From Sebastes aleutianus (taxonomy: Eukaryota; Chordata; Actinopteri; Perciformes; Sebastidae), in NCBI GenBank assembly GCA_916700875.1, contig CAKAKS010000031.1, positions 11,689,624 through 11,753,623 of the forward strand: a stretch of DNA of 64,000 bases. The letters are read 5' to 3'. Below are positions 10,290 through 22,400 of the stretch, one piece after another. The notes under the pieces were generated by a model. The model had not been told where the DNA came from and did not search any database. It saw only the letters and a program-made list of their open reading frames with translations. Position 1 is the stretch's first letter. Each line of letters opens with the position of its first letter. The position numbers were made by a program, and so were the translations under genes.

Positions 10290-10780
10290 CTGGTCCTCTC
10301 TCTAGGTACCATGGTGGAGGGGATGTTGTGTTGCTCTGACTCTATCTACAGTATTTGGCATGGAGAGGAGGTCGTGTTGCTCTGGCTCTATCTGTTTGGT
10401 GATGCCGGGAAGCTGCTTGACATCCTCCTGGATCCACCTTCTAATATATGTTCACATTATATGTATTGTTTTTTGTCATATGGATTGTCCATGTTGTATT
10501 TTCATTATGTTGTTACTCTGTACACACGACATCTATTGCTCGCCTGTCCATCCTGGAAGACGGATCCCTCCTCTGTTGCTCTTCCTGAGGTTTCTTCCAT
10601 TTTTTTTTCCCCTGTTAAAAGGTTTTTTTGAGGGGGAGTTTTTCCTTATCCGATGAGAGGGTCGCACTGTAAAGGACAGAGGATGTCGTATCCTGCACAT
10701 TGTAAAGCCCCCTGAGGCAAATTTGTGATTTGTGATTCTGGGCTATACAAATAAAATTGACTTGACTTGACTTGACTTAA
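10290..10780 (+). mobile_element. LINE-like 3' tail ending in TTGAC repeats
   Basis: The right part has the layout of an abundant teleost retroposon tail: CCCTCCTCTGTTGCTCTTCC, a GAGGTTTCTTCC block, CCTTATCCGATG, GCCCCCTGAGGCAAATTTG, then GGGCTATACAAATAAAATTG followed by four TTGAC(T) units. Short 3' tandem units are typical of CR1/L2-type non-LTR elements. The left part has an imperfect duplication (TTGTGTTGCTCTGACTC and CGTGTTGCTCTGGCTC, about 50 bp apart). No reverse transcriptase is present. Exact family assignment needs a library search. Confidence 0.65.
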
Positions 10781-12004
10781 CACTAAGTGAATTCTGGAGA
10801 TGTTTGAAGTGCATACAAAGTCAGTTTTTAGTTGCAAGAAAACAGCACATTTCCCAAAATGTTGTCATATGTTGTCATTAATTTAAACAAAATGAAAATG
10901 TTTGATTAGAGGGTGCACAAGCTGATCAAACTAATTGTAATTTTGGACATTCTCCAACCACTGAGTGAAACATCTCATTATTTTTTTGTCCACATCTAGG
11001 TGCCATTTATTAACACATTTGTGTTGGTCTTGCTATGATACACCGTTTACAGCGTGAACACATTATAGAGTGAGCAAACAGTGGAAATACTGTAATCACT
11101 ACTGCCTGCAGGGAGTCAATCAGTCAGCATATGCTGAGCCTAGCATAAGCAGCAATAGCGGAATTAATCACCTGGAATAAAGTAAGGTCTGTTTTTTTCC
11201 CCCATTTTTCATTTGTCAAAATGACACGGTGAAAACAAGACTAGCAGTGATGATTAAGCACACGGTGTGACACCTAATAAGTCTGAGATCTGATAGATGG
11301 TCCGGAGAGAGGGCAGAAAGGGGAAAAGTTTCAACAAACAGCTGCTAGTGTAACATACTGTAGGAAAACTGGAGTATGATGCCAGAGGGCAGTGGTACTG
11401 GTGATCTCTCTTACTGAAGTGTTAAACCATGACGCTTATAAAAACATGTGTTTCACATACTACCCCCCCACCCCTCTTTCTCATTCTCCCTCTTTTCCTT
11501 TCTGCCCTCTGGCTACATGGCAGCTGCCCCTCTCACAAGCTGACGTAGTACATAATTCCATTGTCACTGATGCATATTTGAAAGACACACCTTTTTTTTC
11601 TTATCAGAGCTGGAGAGCAGACATCGAATTGCTTTTGATCACAGCGTAATCAAATCTTTAAAACTGCAATTGGAAAATACCGACCACCACGACAATGTTT
11701 CTGACAACGTAGGAGGGCAAGTGAGCTACTGCAAATTACAAATAGAAAAGTTGCAGCGCTAAGCATTGGCAAAATGACAGCAGCATCTATCACAAAACTT
11801 TATTAAAAAGCAGCGCATGTAATGCTGTCTGTCTCATACACACAGACACTCATTTGCATGCACAAAGACCTGTGCACTTTGCTCAGCCATCGTGTTAATC
11901 CCGAATGTTATTTCTGACGGGGACAAAAAAGCCCATAACACCGGCAGCTGTTCTCTGCCAATTTGTCCTCTGACTCTGACATGACGTGCTGTCTACTCAG
12001 TATG

Positions 12005-12006
<2 letters not shown>
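10781..12006. other. Unassigned sequence
   Basis: No recognisable repeat or exon. A C/T-rich stretch lies at about 11461-11515. Confidence 0.4.

Positions 12007-12056
<50 letters not shown>
12007..12056. repeat. (TG)25 microsatellite
   Basis: Uninterrupted TG dinucleotide run of about 50 bp. Confidence 0.97.
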
Positions 12057-12057
<1 letters not shown>

Positions 12058-12275
12058 ACTAATCATTCCATACAAACTCCATATAAACTGTTGTAGTCAG
12101 AAGTTTATTAAGTATCAAAGATGGTAAAACTAAGTGTAAGAAGAACTTAATCTCTCAATTCTGAGAGTGCTGTTAATCTGACTTTTGTTAAAAACACTTA
12201 CTGCAAATAGTAAATGATTATTACTTGTGTGTTATGTTAATAATTATTTTAATGTCACTATAATATGATTTAAGG

Positions 12276-12283
12276 CCTTACAC
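12276..12283 (+). repeat. Left target duplication of hAT-like MITE
   Basis: CCTTACAC here against CCCTATAC at 12882-12889: six of eight positions agree, as expected for an aged 8-bp hAT duplication. Confidence 0.55.
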
Positions 12284-12881
12284 CAGGGGTCAGCAACCTT
12301 TTCTATCAAAAGAGACATTTTAGGAAAATAAAAATAAAAAAATTCTGTCTGGAGCCACAAAACATTTGATCATTGTGATGAAGGTAACACAGTTTATAGT
12401 CAAAGTATATAGTACATAAGTCTAATGCGGTGAGGGCCAAATTGCAAATGTACTACGGAGTATTAGGGCCACATTGAGGGAAAAAAAATCTGAGATTTAG
12501 AGAATAAAGTCATAATATTATGAGAAAAAAGTAATAACTTTTCGAGAAAAAAAAGTCTTAACAGTACGAGAATAAAGTCATAACTTTATGAGAAAAAAAA
12601 GAAAATAACACGTAAAATTACTACTTTATAATGGTTTGACTTTATTCTCATAATACTACGACTTTCTTCTCGTAAACTTTTGACTTTATTCTCAAAATAT
12701 TATGACTTTATTTTCGTAATCTCAGATTTATTTATATTTTCCTCAGACCAGACCTACAACAATGATAAATAAAAATGAAAATGTAAACAAAAAACAGTTA
12801 TTTTTAAAAATCCACAGGGAGCCACTGGAGAGAGGCTAAAGAGCCGCATGTGGCTCCAGAGCTGCAGGTTGCAGACCCCTG
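12284..12881 (+). mobile_element. hAT-like MITE with CAGGGGTC ends
   Basis: Left end CAGGGGTCAGCAACC; right end is the complement of CAGGGGTCTGCAACC. These termini are typical of Charlie-type hAT elements. The flanks form a decayed 8-bp duplication. The interior is a palindrome: TCTGAGATTTAGAG and AATAAAGTCATAATATTATG blocks at about 12490-12520 recur inverted at about 12660-12727, with ACTTTATTCTCA units between. About 0.6 kb, no coding sequence, non-autonomous. Confidence 0.8.
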
Positions 12882-12889
12882 CCCTATAC
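12882..12889 (+). repeat. Right target duplication of hAT-like MITE
   Basis: CCCTATAC, paired with 12276-12283 (two mismatches). Confidence 0.55.
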
Positions 12890-13044
12890 ACCCATGGTTC
12901 ACCCATACAGGTGTTTTCACTTATTTACCTGATTAGACCTTCTCTCAGGACTGCGAAGATGTGCGTGATTGATTTAGTCGTGTCTGTCAGGTCAAGCAAG
13001 CTTACACCTCTATCATTCTTATTAGCCTGCGTAGTTTGGTAATG

Positions 13045-13180
13045 GACCTTTTCAACAGCACATTTTCACGTCATTGCAGGAAAATCCACAGGTGTTATTA
13101 ATATGGCTGGTGGTGGCTCATTATGTGTAATGAGTCTGTGTCAAGGCTAACTGGGACACTTACATGGAGCAGAGCCATCG
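13045..13180 (+). repeat. Dispersed repeat pair, copy 1
   Basis: Shares with 13565-13690, in the same orientation, the ordered blocks GACCTTTT, a CACAGGTGTTA/CACAGGCGTTA block, a TGGCTC block and a GGGACACTT/TGTCCCC-type ending. Divergence is high. Type not recognised. Confidence 0.4.
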
Positions 13181-13564
13181 TTAATGTTATCAGTTCCACC
13201 TGCAGTGCTTCTCCTCGCTATGAGAAGTCAAGATGTACGCTGTGAAAAAGCCCAGCAACGCTTCCTCCAACTTCAAGCTGAGCAAAGGTCAAATTAACCA
13301 GAATAACTGATAACACCTGTGTGGGCGTGCGGGGCCTTTTAATTGGACCGTTTGAATGGGAGACTTTCCTTACCACAGATATCCAATCAGGCTGAAGAAT
13401 AGATCAATAAAGATAGTCTGAATGGCGAATGGCTGTCATTATGGAGGCAGCAGCCTCTGGGATTTCATCAAACAGGACATAACTTGGCAGCAACAAAAAA
13501 GTAATGCATCAATTTGCAGCCCTTCTTTGTGTCCAAGTTGCCAGCCACTGTGTGCCAATCAGGC

Positions 13565-13690
13565 TTTTTTCACAGTAGACCTTTTGACTTGTCATAAAAG
13601 GAAAAGCACAGGCGTTACTAATAACACTAACAATGGCTCCATTCTATTCAAGTGTCCCCATAACCCACGACAGTTGGTGCCTTCAAATGG
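13565..13690 (+). repeat. Dispersed repeat pair, copy 2
   Basis: Reads TTTTCACAGTAGACCTTTTG, then AAGGAAAAGCACAGGCGTTA, then ACAATGGCTCCATTCTATTC. This is the better preserved of the two direct copies about 520 bp apart. Confidence 0.45.
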
Positions 13691-13860
13691 GGTTGTGTTT
13701 ACCGCGTTCACGAGGAGAGTCCATATGAACGCCCCCCTCTTGTGGTATTCACGACCTCGTGAAGTGGAAAGTTTCTGAAAGCTCCGAGGTCAGGACTTGT
13801 GACGTGTTTGTTGACGTTGTCAGAAATGGCGGAGGCCATGGAAGTTCATTTTTCGGTGCA
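13691..13860. repeat. Dispersed repeat with ATGAACGCCCCCCTC
   Basis: Shares ATGAACGCCCCCCTC (13725-13739) with 9763-9777. It also has an AGGTCAGGACTTGTGACGTG stretch with a TGACGTG word. Confidence 0.35.
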
Positions 13861-16004
13861 AAATAAGTTAATATATTGTAATTTTAGTCATATATTGTTT
13901 TTCTTTGTAATTTTATTATAAGTCTAAGGAAAACAATGATATTCCCAACGACCTCATCCTTTTTTTCTTTCATTATGCCGTTGCATTTACTACATTATTA
14001 TATGCATTACATACAATACAGCAAGCAATCAAAATATAATTTTTTTCAATATACATGCGCTTATGAAAGTGTCCGTTTGGTGGCTTTATGTATGTTCTTT
14101 TAACTTTGATCTTGTGCTTCATTATGTGGAATGCAAAAAGCATTATGTAAAAGATCATAAAATATGACGACAGACATTGTTTCAAAGCTCAGTGTAAAAA
14201 AAAAAGTTAAATTCATTCAATTAATTTTTTTTATTTTTTTGGAGTGAGTGATTTGAGTGGGTGAGTTAAGCGCTAGCGGCCTGGAGTGGCGTGGAGCGGG
14301 GGTGTGGAGAGTGCGAACAACTCTGTGAGCAAAGAGCATTAATTCTCACCGCTCCACTCTGCTCATATGTCCTGCAGTGCACATGTAATTATGCAGGCAA
14401 TCCAGCATCTGATTGGATTATTAAATACTAATGACTTTATTTATTTATTTGGCATATTTCTCGATGGAAGTTTTGGTCGTTGATAATTTCATCTGCAGGA
14501 CAACTACACGTGATAGCGGAAAAAGCCGGCATACGTAAACCCTGGTTTCAGGTATTAGCAAACCCTCAGGTGTTACCAAGGACCCAGAGTTATGGCTTGT
14601 GAAAAACTTTAGATCTTGATTGCAAAACCCATGACAACATAAACGAATGGTCTTAATTATTTTTTTTTCTTTGGCAAGTGACCATGGTATTATCGGTATA
14701 ATGCCCTTCAAGTTGTCCATAATAAGGAATTAACAGATTTAGCAGAGGTTCTGGCCTCCCTACATTGTCTGGCATTATCCCTTACGTAGTCTATTTTTTG
14801 GGAGAAAAAATGTAATTCATAACGACTTTGTGAAGTGAGTTCTTGAAGCACAATAAAGCAATTTTTTTTTTTTCAAATTTTATTTAAAAGGAAATACATT
14901 TTTATCTAAAAAACAGTAGGATGAAGACTGAAAAACGTGTTCTGCATTTTATGACACGGAATCAGTATCACTAATCAGTTTGTTGTATATCTAACTAAGA
15001 TGACATTATTGTCATTAGTAATGGCCAGATGTAATTGACACCTGTAATGCAAAACTCCTCTGTTAACTCAATCCAGTTGTTACACATTGCTTAGCCACCA
15101 TAACTGAATCTTGGCAGGACTGTAGCATTGAGTAAGCAAGCATCAATAAATCTAAGAGATTGGCTTGACTGAACGAGAAAATGTGACCCACTACAGTATG
15201 AGCAGCAAATACACCCACACATATACAGCTGCCTGACAGCACAGGGTTATGTAGTATGTAAGATTTAAAGAATGCAGACCTCAGCTATAGCATTTCCCTT
15301 TTACAGTGCTGACATCTGACATTTGGGGATCATTTCAAGGACCAAGTGCTGCAGCTGAGACATGAAACAGACAGACCTGAAAAAGACATAAAGCTGCTCC
15401 GTATCAGCTGGGTGTCAGATGAGACGGAGAAAGAAGCCTTTGCTTTCTCTGAGACTTCTTTTTAACACTTATAGAAAGTTTCTTTAAGATCCACCAAATA
15501 CACTTTCAATGTTGTTTTTCAGTGCTCAAGACTGTTTCTTCATTTCACTTTGTATGTCGCTCGCTATAATCATTCCTCTGCTCGTCTTGAAAGCACTGTC
15601 ACAACATAAGTGCTCGAAGAGTTGAAAACAGTAGCTTTGATTATACTTCTCTCTCCTTTATCAAAGCATCCATCTTCAATGTTAAGTCAAAAAACAACAA
15701 GCAATGGAACAAAAAGAGGTGAAAGACATGCAGACACGGATCTGTAAGGGCACTCAATATGGGAAGAATGCAGAGAAACAGGAGGAAGAAGAAGAAGAAG
15801 CAGAAGAAAAATAGGTTGAAACAAGTCGACTTGAGTGCCAGGATTTCATCTTGTACAGTATGTTGCCTCCACAGCAGCCTGTGAAGCAGCACTGATTCAA
15901 AAAAAAAAAAAAAGGTGCCAGAAATCCTCCATGGGGGATCTTGGCTCATGTTGGTCTGATAGCATCACACAGTTCCCTCCAGAAATCTCAGTGCTGCATT
16001 CACG
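13861..16004. other. Unassigned AT-rich sequence
   Basis: No recognisable repeat family or exon. Contains a (GAA)5 run near 15785-15800 and an A13-15 homopolymer near 15899-15913. Confidence 0.45.
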
Positions 16005-16262
16005 CTGTGAAAATCCTGTTCCACTTTATCCCAAACATGCTCTATCCAGTTGAGATCTAAACCCCGTATTAAGAGCTAATGTCATTGCCATGTTCTTTGA
16101 CAATACTCTAGTGGCGTCACGGTGCATTATTCCTCTGCAAGTGTTCAATTGAGAAAAAATATTTGACTGGCCAGGAAGGAACACACCTTTTCTGATACGC
16201 GTTCTTTCAGATGATGCTTGGCTGGTAAAAAGACGTCCGATGTGTGCCAAGAAATTACTGGC
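16005..16262 (-). pseudogene. Tc1-like transposase relic, second lineage
   Basis: On the minus strand one frame reads DLNWIEHVWDKVEQ, matching the conserved (P)DLNPIEHLWD...ER block around the last catalytic residue of Tc1 transposases. Further upstream in the protein direction, GTGTGCCAAGAAA and TCACGGTGCATTATTCC on the plus strand sit in the same order as in known fish Tc1-like repeats. The frame is broken and no terminal repeats are seen, so this is an old remnant. Confidence 0.6.
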
Positions 16263-16795
16263 TTCGCTATTAACCGCCAACTTCAGCCTCCGCTGTTGAG
16301 ACGAGGCAGAATAGTGACTGTGTGCATCAGACTGTACCACTGCCAACAGCGGGTTGCAACAAAACCCAAATCAGGATGCTTTAGTCATTCAGTTTTTTTG
16401 GATTCACATCCCCACAGTAGTCCAGCCAATCCACACCAGGATTCAACAGGGTGTGTGTATCCAGATATATCACTTTACTGTGTGCTATTGTAGTGAGGCT
16501 GTTGGCGTCTTTGTGAGCTTCAGAATTGTTGCTTCATTATGTGTTTTATTGCAAATTCTGAACTGCAGATGTTTCATGAGATAGTGTAATTGGTGTGCAT
16601 ACAGTATTGTTGAGTCTTATGCACATACATATTGTGTACGTGTGTGTGCACAACAATAGTCACAAAATTGAATCTGTTATTTGTGTACATAGACACAAAT
16701 TTCGCATTGTTTTCGTAATGCTCAGCACGACTTTTCCTACAAATGTCCAGCAACACGTCACGCACGTGTCAGTTTCCACTCCAGTTTTTAAAAAA
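16263..16795. other. Unassigned sequence
   Basis: May be further decay of the Tc1 relic to the left; nothing else recognised. Confidence 0.35.
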
Positions 16796-17172
16796 TAGAA
16801 CTACTTAGTTAGGTTTAGGAAAAGATCGACTTTGTTACGCTTAGGCAACAAAACTACTTAGTTAGGTTTAGGAAAGATGGAGGTTTGGGTTAAAATAACA
16901 CCGGAAGTGGCGTAACTTAAGTATGGATGTTATGTGACAAGAACTACTTAGTTAGCTTTAAGAAAAGATTGACTTGGTTAGGTTCAGGCAACACAACTAC
17001 ATTGTTAGCTTTAGGAAAAGATTCCCGTTTTGGTTAAAATAACACCGGAAGTGGCGTAACTTAAGTACGGAAGTTACGTTACAAATAAATCAACTCTGAC
17101 TTGTGGTTTCACACGGAACACAAACACCAGTCTCCAGGGCGAAAGTCCTGTGTTATTTTACCCACTCATCCA
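16796..17172 (-). mobile_element. Family E relic, reverse orientation, internally duplicated
   Basis: Contains family E landmarks in reverse: TTAGTTAGGTTTAGGAAA repeated, GGCAACAAAACTACTTAG, then CACAAACACCAGTCTCC and GGGCGAAAGTCCTGTGTTA. A stretch of about 125 bp occurs twice in tandem: TTAAAATAACACCGGAAGTG is at both about 16889 and 17034. Terminal repeats are missing. Confidence 0.65.
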
Positions 17173-18457
17173 CAAATGGGAAATTTGTGTCTATCTACAC
17201 GAATCAATACATTGAATGTTGTGACTATTTCACGAACTGGGCTGATGTGCAACCCTGTTTCCTAGAAAATACATTTGTGTGTACTCTTTCTCTGTCTCTC
17301 TCTCTCTCTCTCTCCCTCACACACTTTTTTTTAGATGAGAGGCTTAAATGTTGTTTAAACGTCAATAACATTAAATTAAATTCCCACCCCCGTAAATGCC
17401 GGTTTACCGATGCCAAATAGCGTCTGACCTGTTTTCAACCCCAATCTGATCGACCGCTGACGCAGGTTTAACCCATGTCGTTGTCGGTCTGTTCAGAGTT
17501 ATTGTGGCTCTTTTTTTTCTCGACATTGTTTACATTTCTTGCTCTCCTAACCTCTATCATTCTCTCTTGAGCTCCTGATGTCTCCCTTGTGCTTTAAGAT
17601 AATGTTCCGGACATCTTAATTAAGCTATGAGTCTGCAAGTTGGAAGTGGTGATAAAGACTGTAAACAATGAGAGCGCGGTTCCTAAAGTGTTACATATGA
17701 AAAGATTCAAAAGATAATCTTTAACTATAAATAGCCTTTGTCTCAAAGGCTCCTGGTAGTTTTTAGTAAGACACTTCAGTGTTTGAATATTGTAACTCAC
17801 ATCTCCATTTCTACATGTTAACAAGCATGACCCCCTGATGACACACTAGTCATTAAGTGGGACAGTCATAATTTCATAGTAACATTTGTGAGTTTTAAAA
17901 TTCCTCATTAGTCAGTCTTCCTCTCTGGGATCCCTCAGGCAGACCACTAATGTTTTTTCCTCGATAAACATTATTAATAAACAGTAGTGGCAAGCATTGG
18001 CACATGCAATAACATTCATAGTGGCCCACTTTCTCTTCGTCTGTGTTTGTCATTTCCCAATTCTGAATTTCCTACAGATTGTGCGTTTTTGTGTCCAACA
18101 AGGCTGTAAACACTGTGAGAGAGTCTTTGCTGAGATGTGTTGATGGTGGTGTTATTTGTGTACGTTGCCTCGCCATTGTGCATCGATGCAGCCAGGATAA
18201 TTGCCACCAGTGCTTCCACAGTATGATGCCACTGTTGGATTGTGGGTAAGGGACCTGCTCAGCACAACAAATGGTCATCCTCAATGGCCCGGTTCCAATG
18301 TTGCCCTTAAACTCTAAAGGCCTAGTCACATTAATAAAATAAAAATGTATCACAACAATCATGAACAAAACATCAGACTTTAACACCGGCCAATGCTGCT
18401 CTTCTTTTATTAAGTATGACCACCACTGTTCCCTTAACCACATGTTTATTATTGCAA
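17173..18457. other. Unassigned sequence with (TC)n
   Basis: A (TC)n run lies at about 17286-17318. Otherwise nothing recognised. Confidence 0.4.
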
Positions 18458-18527
18458 ACGTGACAATGAAAGTCTCCTAACCTTAATGAAGTAGTCATTT
18501 AACCTGAACCACGACATTTCCCTAACC
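18458..18527 (+). mobile_element. Family E-like fragment
   Basis: AGTCTCCTAACCTTAATGAA, CATTTAACCTGAACCACGAC and TTTCCCTAACC closely match 19366-19440. It is cut at its right side by a family D element. Confidence 0.5.
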
Positions 18528-18969
18528 TTAAAGAGGACCTATTATGTTTGTGTGCTTTTCCCCTTTAATTTAGTGTGTTATATAGTTTTTTGTGCATGTA
18601 AAAGGTCTGCAAAGTTACAATGCCCAAAGTCCACGCTAAAGGGAGTTACTCTCCCCCACAGAAACACTGCTCCTAAACTGCCTGAAACACCTTCCTTGAA
18701 GTCCTGTCTTTTCTTCCATAACGTGGTGATGTCACCAAGTAACACATTTGAATAATACCTGCCTTGCGGCTACTTTGCCACGTCTTAAAACAAAGCTAGT
18801 TAGAGCGGAGCTGGAGCGGAGTCCGAAGAGTTTGGTTCCATTGACCAATCACAACAGTGGGCCGGCTGAAAAATCAGAGCTGACTGGACTGAGAAAAGTA
18901 AAGCGTTTTTTGAACATTAAAGCATGTAAACATGTTCTAGTAGAACCCATAATAATAGGTCCTCTTTAA
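18528..18969 (+). mobile_element. Family D MITE with TTAAAGAGGACCTA ends
   Basis: Both ends are TTAAAGAGGACCTAT-like inverted repeats terminating in TTAA. Internal landmarks are GGTGATGTCACCAAGTAACA, CCTTGCGGCTA, GAGCGGAGCTGGAGCGGAGT and ACCAATCACAACAG. The copy at 62429-62919 is the same family in opposite orientation and about 50 bp longer. No transposase. It lies within a family E-like fragment. Confidence 0.85.
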
Positions 18970-19365
18970 TCATGTCTTTATTATGGTTGGTGCAAGCAGT
19001 GATTTTGTATCGTCTCTCGTCCAAGTTTCAAAGCTCAGTTTGAGCCTTATCATAAAAAAAATATGGGTGTGTTAGAGCTGTCACCACTTAGGGTGCTTTA
19101 GGGTGTGAATAAGGCATCTCTAACTGAACCTACAAAGTCACGACACAGTAGACAACCCCAAGACACCTTCAAACAGAAAGTGTAACTACTGAGTCACAAT
19201 GCGTCCCCTATCTTTCATTTATGACTCTAGCTTCGTGCACCATGTCAGCTTGACGTTAGTGTTAGTCTCAGTTAAACTGAAGGAGAGAGAGAAGAGAGGG
19301 AAATACTTCCAGCAATACACGTTTGTTTTGTTAAGCTGGCAGGATTCGTCCAGTCTGTGTGGCAA
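18970..19365. other. Unassigned sequence
   Basis: Nothing recognised between the two family E-like fragments. Confidence 0.4.
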
Positions 19366-19511
19366 CGAAGGTCTCCTAATCTTAACAAAGTAGTCATTTA
19401 ACCTGAACCACAACGTTTCCCTAGCTTTAACAAAGTACTATTTTTAACCCGAGCCGTGATCTTTCCCTAAACCTAACCAAGTCATTTGTGTGCCTGAACC
19501 TAACCAAACAT
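19366..19511 (+). mobile_element. Family E-like fragment
   Basis: GGTCTCCTAATCTTAACAAA, CATTTAACCTGAACCACAAC, then CCGTGATCTTTCCCTAAACC and TAACCAAGTCATTTG, the same order as in other family E pieces. No terminal repeats. Confidence 0.5.
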
Positions 19512-21561
19512 CAACCATAGCGTTGTCACACAGTCACAGCATTACTTTTCAACAGTTTTCTAAAGGCTCTTGCAAATGGTGTCATCCTGCCGATATGGGT
19601 GTGTACAGTATATTGTGGGGTATTCCCTTGAGTCTGCAGAGTTGCAAACTTACCAAAATGTTGCATAACGGGCTCACAAACAAAATCAATGAGAAAGCCC
19701 TCAAATACTTGCCAATTTCATAACGAAGCTAGAGGGCAAGTATATACAGGGAGTGGCTGGTAAGGGGGGAATGATGACTCAGACTCTTGAGACACTGAGT
19801 CTGACAACCGAAATAAGAGTCCGCTAACTTTGTTTTTTGAAAATGTGCATGCATGAGAGCCAGGTGAAAAACATCAGCACTACACTGGAGCTCACACAGA
19901 CAGTACCTTCAGTGATATGACAAATGAAAGACTGTGAATTTAATGACAGGCATCAAAAGAATAAAGAAGGGATTTATTTATGCCTATTAAATATTGACTC
20001 AACTCTTCCCATGCTGCTCAGACTGTTTGCTCAGTCAGACTTCTTTTTTTTTTCCTGAAATAGCACCGCAAGTTCTCGTGGATGGGCAGACACGTAACGA
20101 TGGATCGTACAGGCTGTATTGGTCTTTGTCAGTGTTAAGATAGACATGAGCAAACATTACAATGAGGCAAACAAGTCCTCTTGAGTCTGAATCCAGCAGA
20201 CACAGAGGCTAATAATAACATGGCTTATGTCTAATGTTTGCATTTCATTGTCTTGGTGTCTTGCTGCTCTTCTCACATGGGTGATCCCCAGGTGTGTGAT
20301 CACAAACTATGCTGCGTTCTGATCAAGTAGAGTTCACATTTGCACGAGTATCCATGACAACACTGAAGTATACAACTCCTGACCGTCACCTTTATGCTGG
20401 TTTTTGGCAGCACTCTGCACACGGAGTAAATTATTGTTCACGTAATTATAACACATGGTGATCCCCTTTCCAAGGACAGTTGTTTTGCATGTTACAGTAC
20501 AGTTTTAACCATATGTTAACAATAATATTCAAAGTACGATCATTTTTTTTTAACATAAAGATTCAAACTTGATATTGAAGAGTGGTTCTGAAAATTGTAT
20601 TAGCTTTGTGGCCTGGCACGGTGGATAAACACATCTAATACATTGTCTAAATGCTTTTAAATGTGGTTAAAAATAAGATTCCTTTTGTGGAAAAGTTCAC
20701 AATTTCCCATGTATTAATAATTACACATTCTGCCTGTTAGTTAGAAATAACTCGATCAAAGAAACTCCAGATGGTGTGGTGTACTGCTCCTTTTATCACG
20801 CCTAAGCCAGCACAATGCCTAATTTTGTCCCCTGGCATTTGTGTTCTGAGAGTGTATTTTGTCTCTGTTGTTAGTGTTTCATCTTGTGCTGGTATCACTC
20901 TTTGACACCCTCAAAAACCAAAATACAATCCAGATTTACGGGGGAAAATAACTTGGGTTCCTGTAATGTATTCATAAAAAAGTTTTGTCTAAAAAATGCA
21001 AAATTCCTTTTAGCAGTCAAAATAGTCAGCGCAGATGACAAATTGTCAACTAACTGAAAATAAATATACTCTACTTGTGAGACTTAAATTACATTTAAAC
21101 TGCATCGGTGGTGGGGAAGAATGGAGTGCAAATGAAAGAACAATAGATGAATCTTAGATTGAGGCTGAGGTGGGGAAAGAGGTGAGGAGACAAATTAAGA
21201 CAGAGAGAGGGAAGGACTGAGGAATGCAAAGATGAATGAGCGTTGCGTTTCCCGTTTTACTCGGGGGAACACCTGAATAATTAATAAAGAACAAGATTAA
21301 TGTGAGGGGGTTGTTGATGTATATCTCCTCAGCCTATAATATCCTAAATTAGATTAAAGTTTAAATTGTATGCCATTATTACAGCACTCATTAAATAAAA
21401 AAAAAACACAGTGTGTAAATATTGGTCTACACACAATATGAAATGGAGGGGAGGTTTTTCAGCATCTCATAGTTTGCTTGAATTTGAAACAGAACGTTTT
21501 TTTTCCTGATTGACTGTGGTTGATAAACTGTTTATCAAGACTGAGAGTTTACAGTCATACA
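19512..21561. other. Unassigned sequence
   Basis: Two kilobases without a recognisable repeat, exon or RNA gene. Composition is ordinary AT-rich fish DNA. Confidence 0.45.
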
Positions 21562-22102
21562 GCAGCGTATTGCTGCCACACCAGAAAAGAAACAAATCAG
21601 TATCACGTCATAAAAGGTTTATTGTTATAACAAGATGTTTTTCACATCATAACAAGATATTGTCACGTTATTACGACAGACAAACTTATCATCTCATAAC
21701 AAGAAACATTTCTCATTATAGCAATATACTATTTGTCTTTATCTACGTGAATCTTTTCATGTTAAAAAGTGATAACTTATTGTTACAACATAAATTGTTT
21801 CACATTATAACAATATTAGTGAGGATCACGTTATAACGTGAAACCTTCTATATACCTTACTATAGCAATAAGTTATCACGTTTTAACATGAAAGGTTTCC
21901 CATTATAACAAGGTTTATAGATTATTGTTATAACAAGCAAAGTTTATTGTTATAACATGAAAGGCTTGTATGTCATAATAATGTGAAAATATCTTATTAT
22001 AACAAGAAAACATCTTGTTATAACAATAAACCTTTCACGTTAGAACATGATACTGATTCTTTTTTTTCCCTTTTTTTTCTGGTGTGGCAGCAATAGGCTG
22101 CC
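21562..22102. mobile_element. Foldback element with GCAGC...GCTGCC ends
   Basis: The left part (GTATTGCTGCCACACCAGAA, then AATCAGTATCACGTCATAA and TTTATTGTTATAACAAG) recurs inverted at the right (CTTGTTATAACAATAAACC, then TGATACTGATTC, then TTCTGGTGTGGCAGCAATA). The middle is filled with diverged TTATAACATGAAA/ TTGTTATAACA units in both orientations. No coding sequence. The whole element could fold into one long hairpin. Confidence 0.7.
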
Positions 22103-22400
22103 GTACACGCTAGCACCTTTGTGAAGCTGTACAACTTGTTGTGCTTTGAGCTACATGCTAACATCAGCATGCTCACATAACAATGCTAATGCACTAATGT
22201 TTATAGTGGGTATAATGTCAACCATGTTCACCATATTCGTTGGGCGTTAGCATGCAACTAAGTGCTAAAAAACACAGACATACACAAACTACAGCTGAGG
22301 CTGATGGGAATGTCATTAATTTTGCAGGTGTTTGGTCATGAACAAAAGTATTGGACAAACTTCAGCTCCGAACCCCAAGAAAAGTCAGTCAGCCTGGATA
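22103..22400 (+). repeat. Dispersed repeat, left-half fragment
   Basis: Contains GAGCTACATGCTAACATCAG, CATGCTCACATAACAATGCT, ACAGCTGAGGCTGATGGGAA and GTATTGGACAAAC, the order found in a long, abundant teleost repeat. What looks like another part of that repeat is at 39365-39560. The foldback at 21562-22102 abuts or interrupts it. Confidence 0.5.

Noticed and set aside
18748..18969. Peptide similarity between frames at 18748-18969 (+) and 62507-62728 (-)
   Set aside because: The similarity arises because both lie in copies of the same family D MITE; the DNA-level match and TTAA ends explain it without coding.
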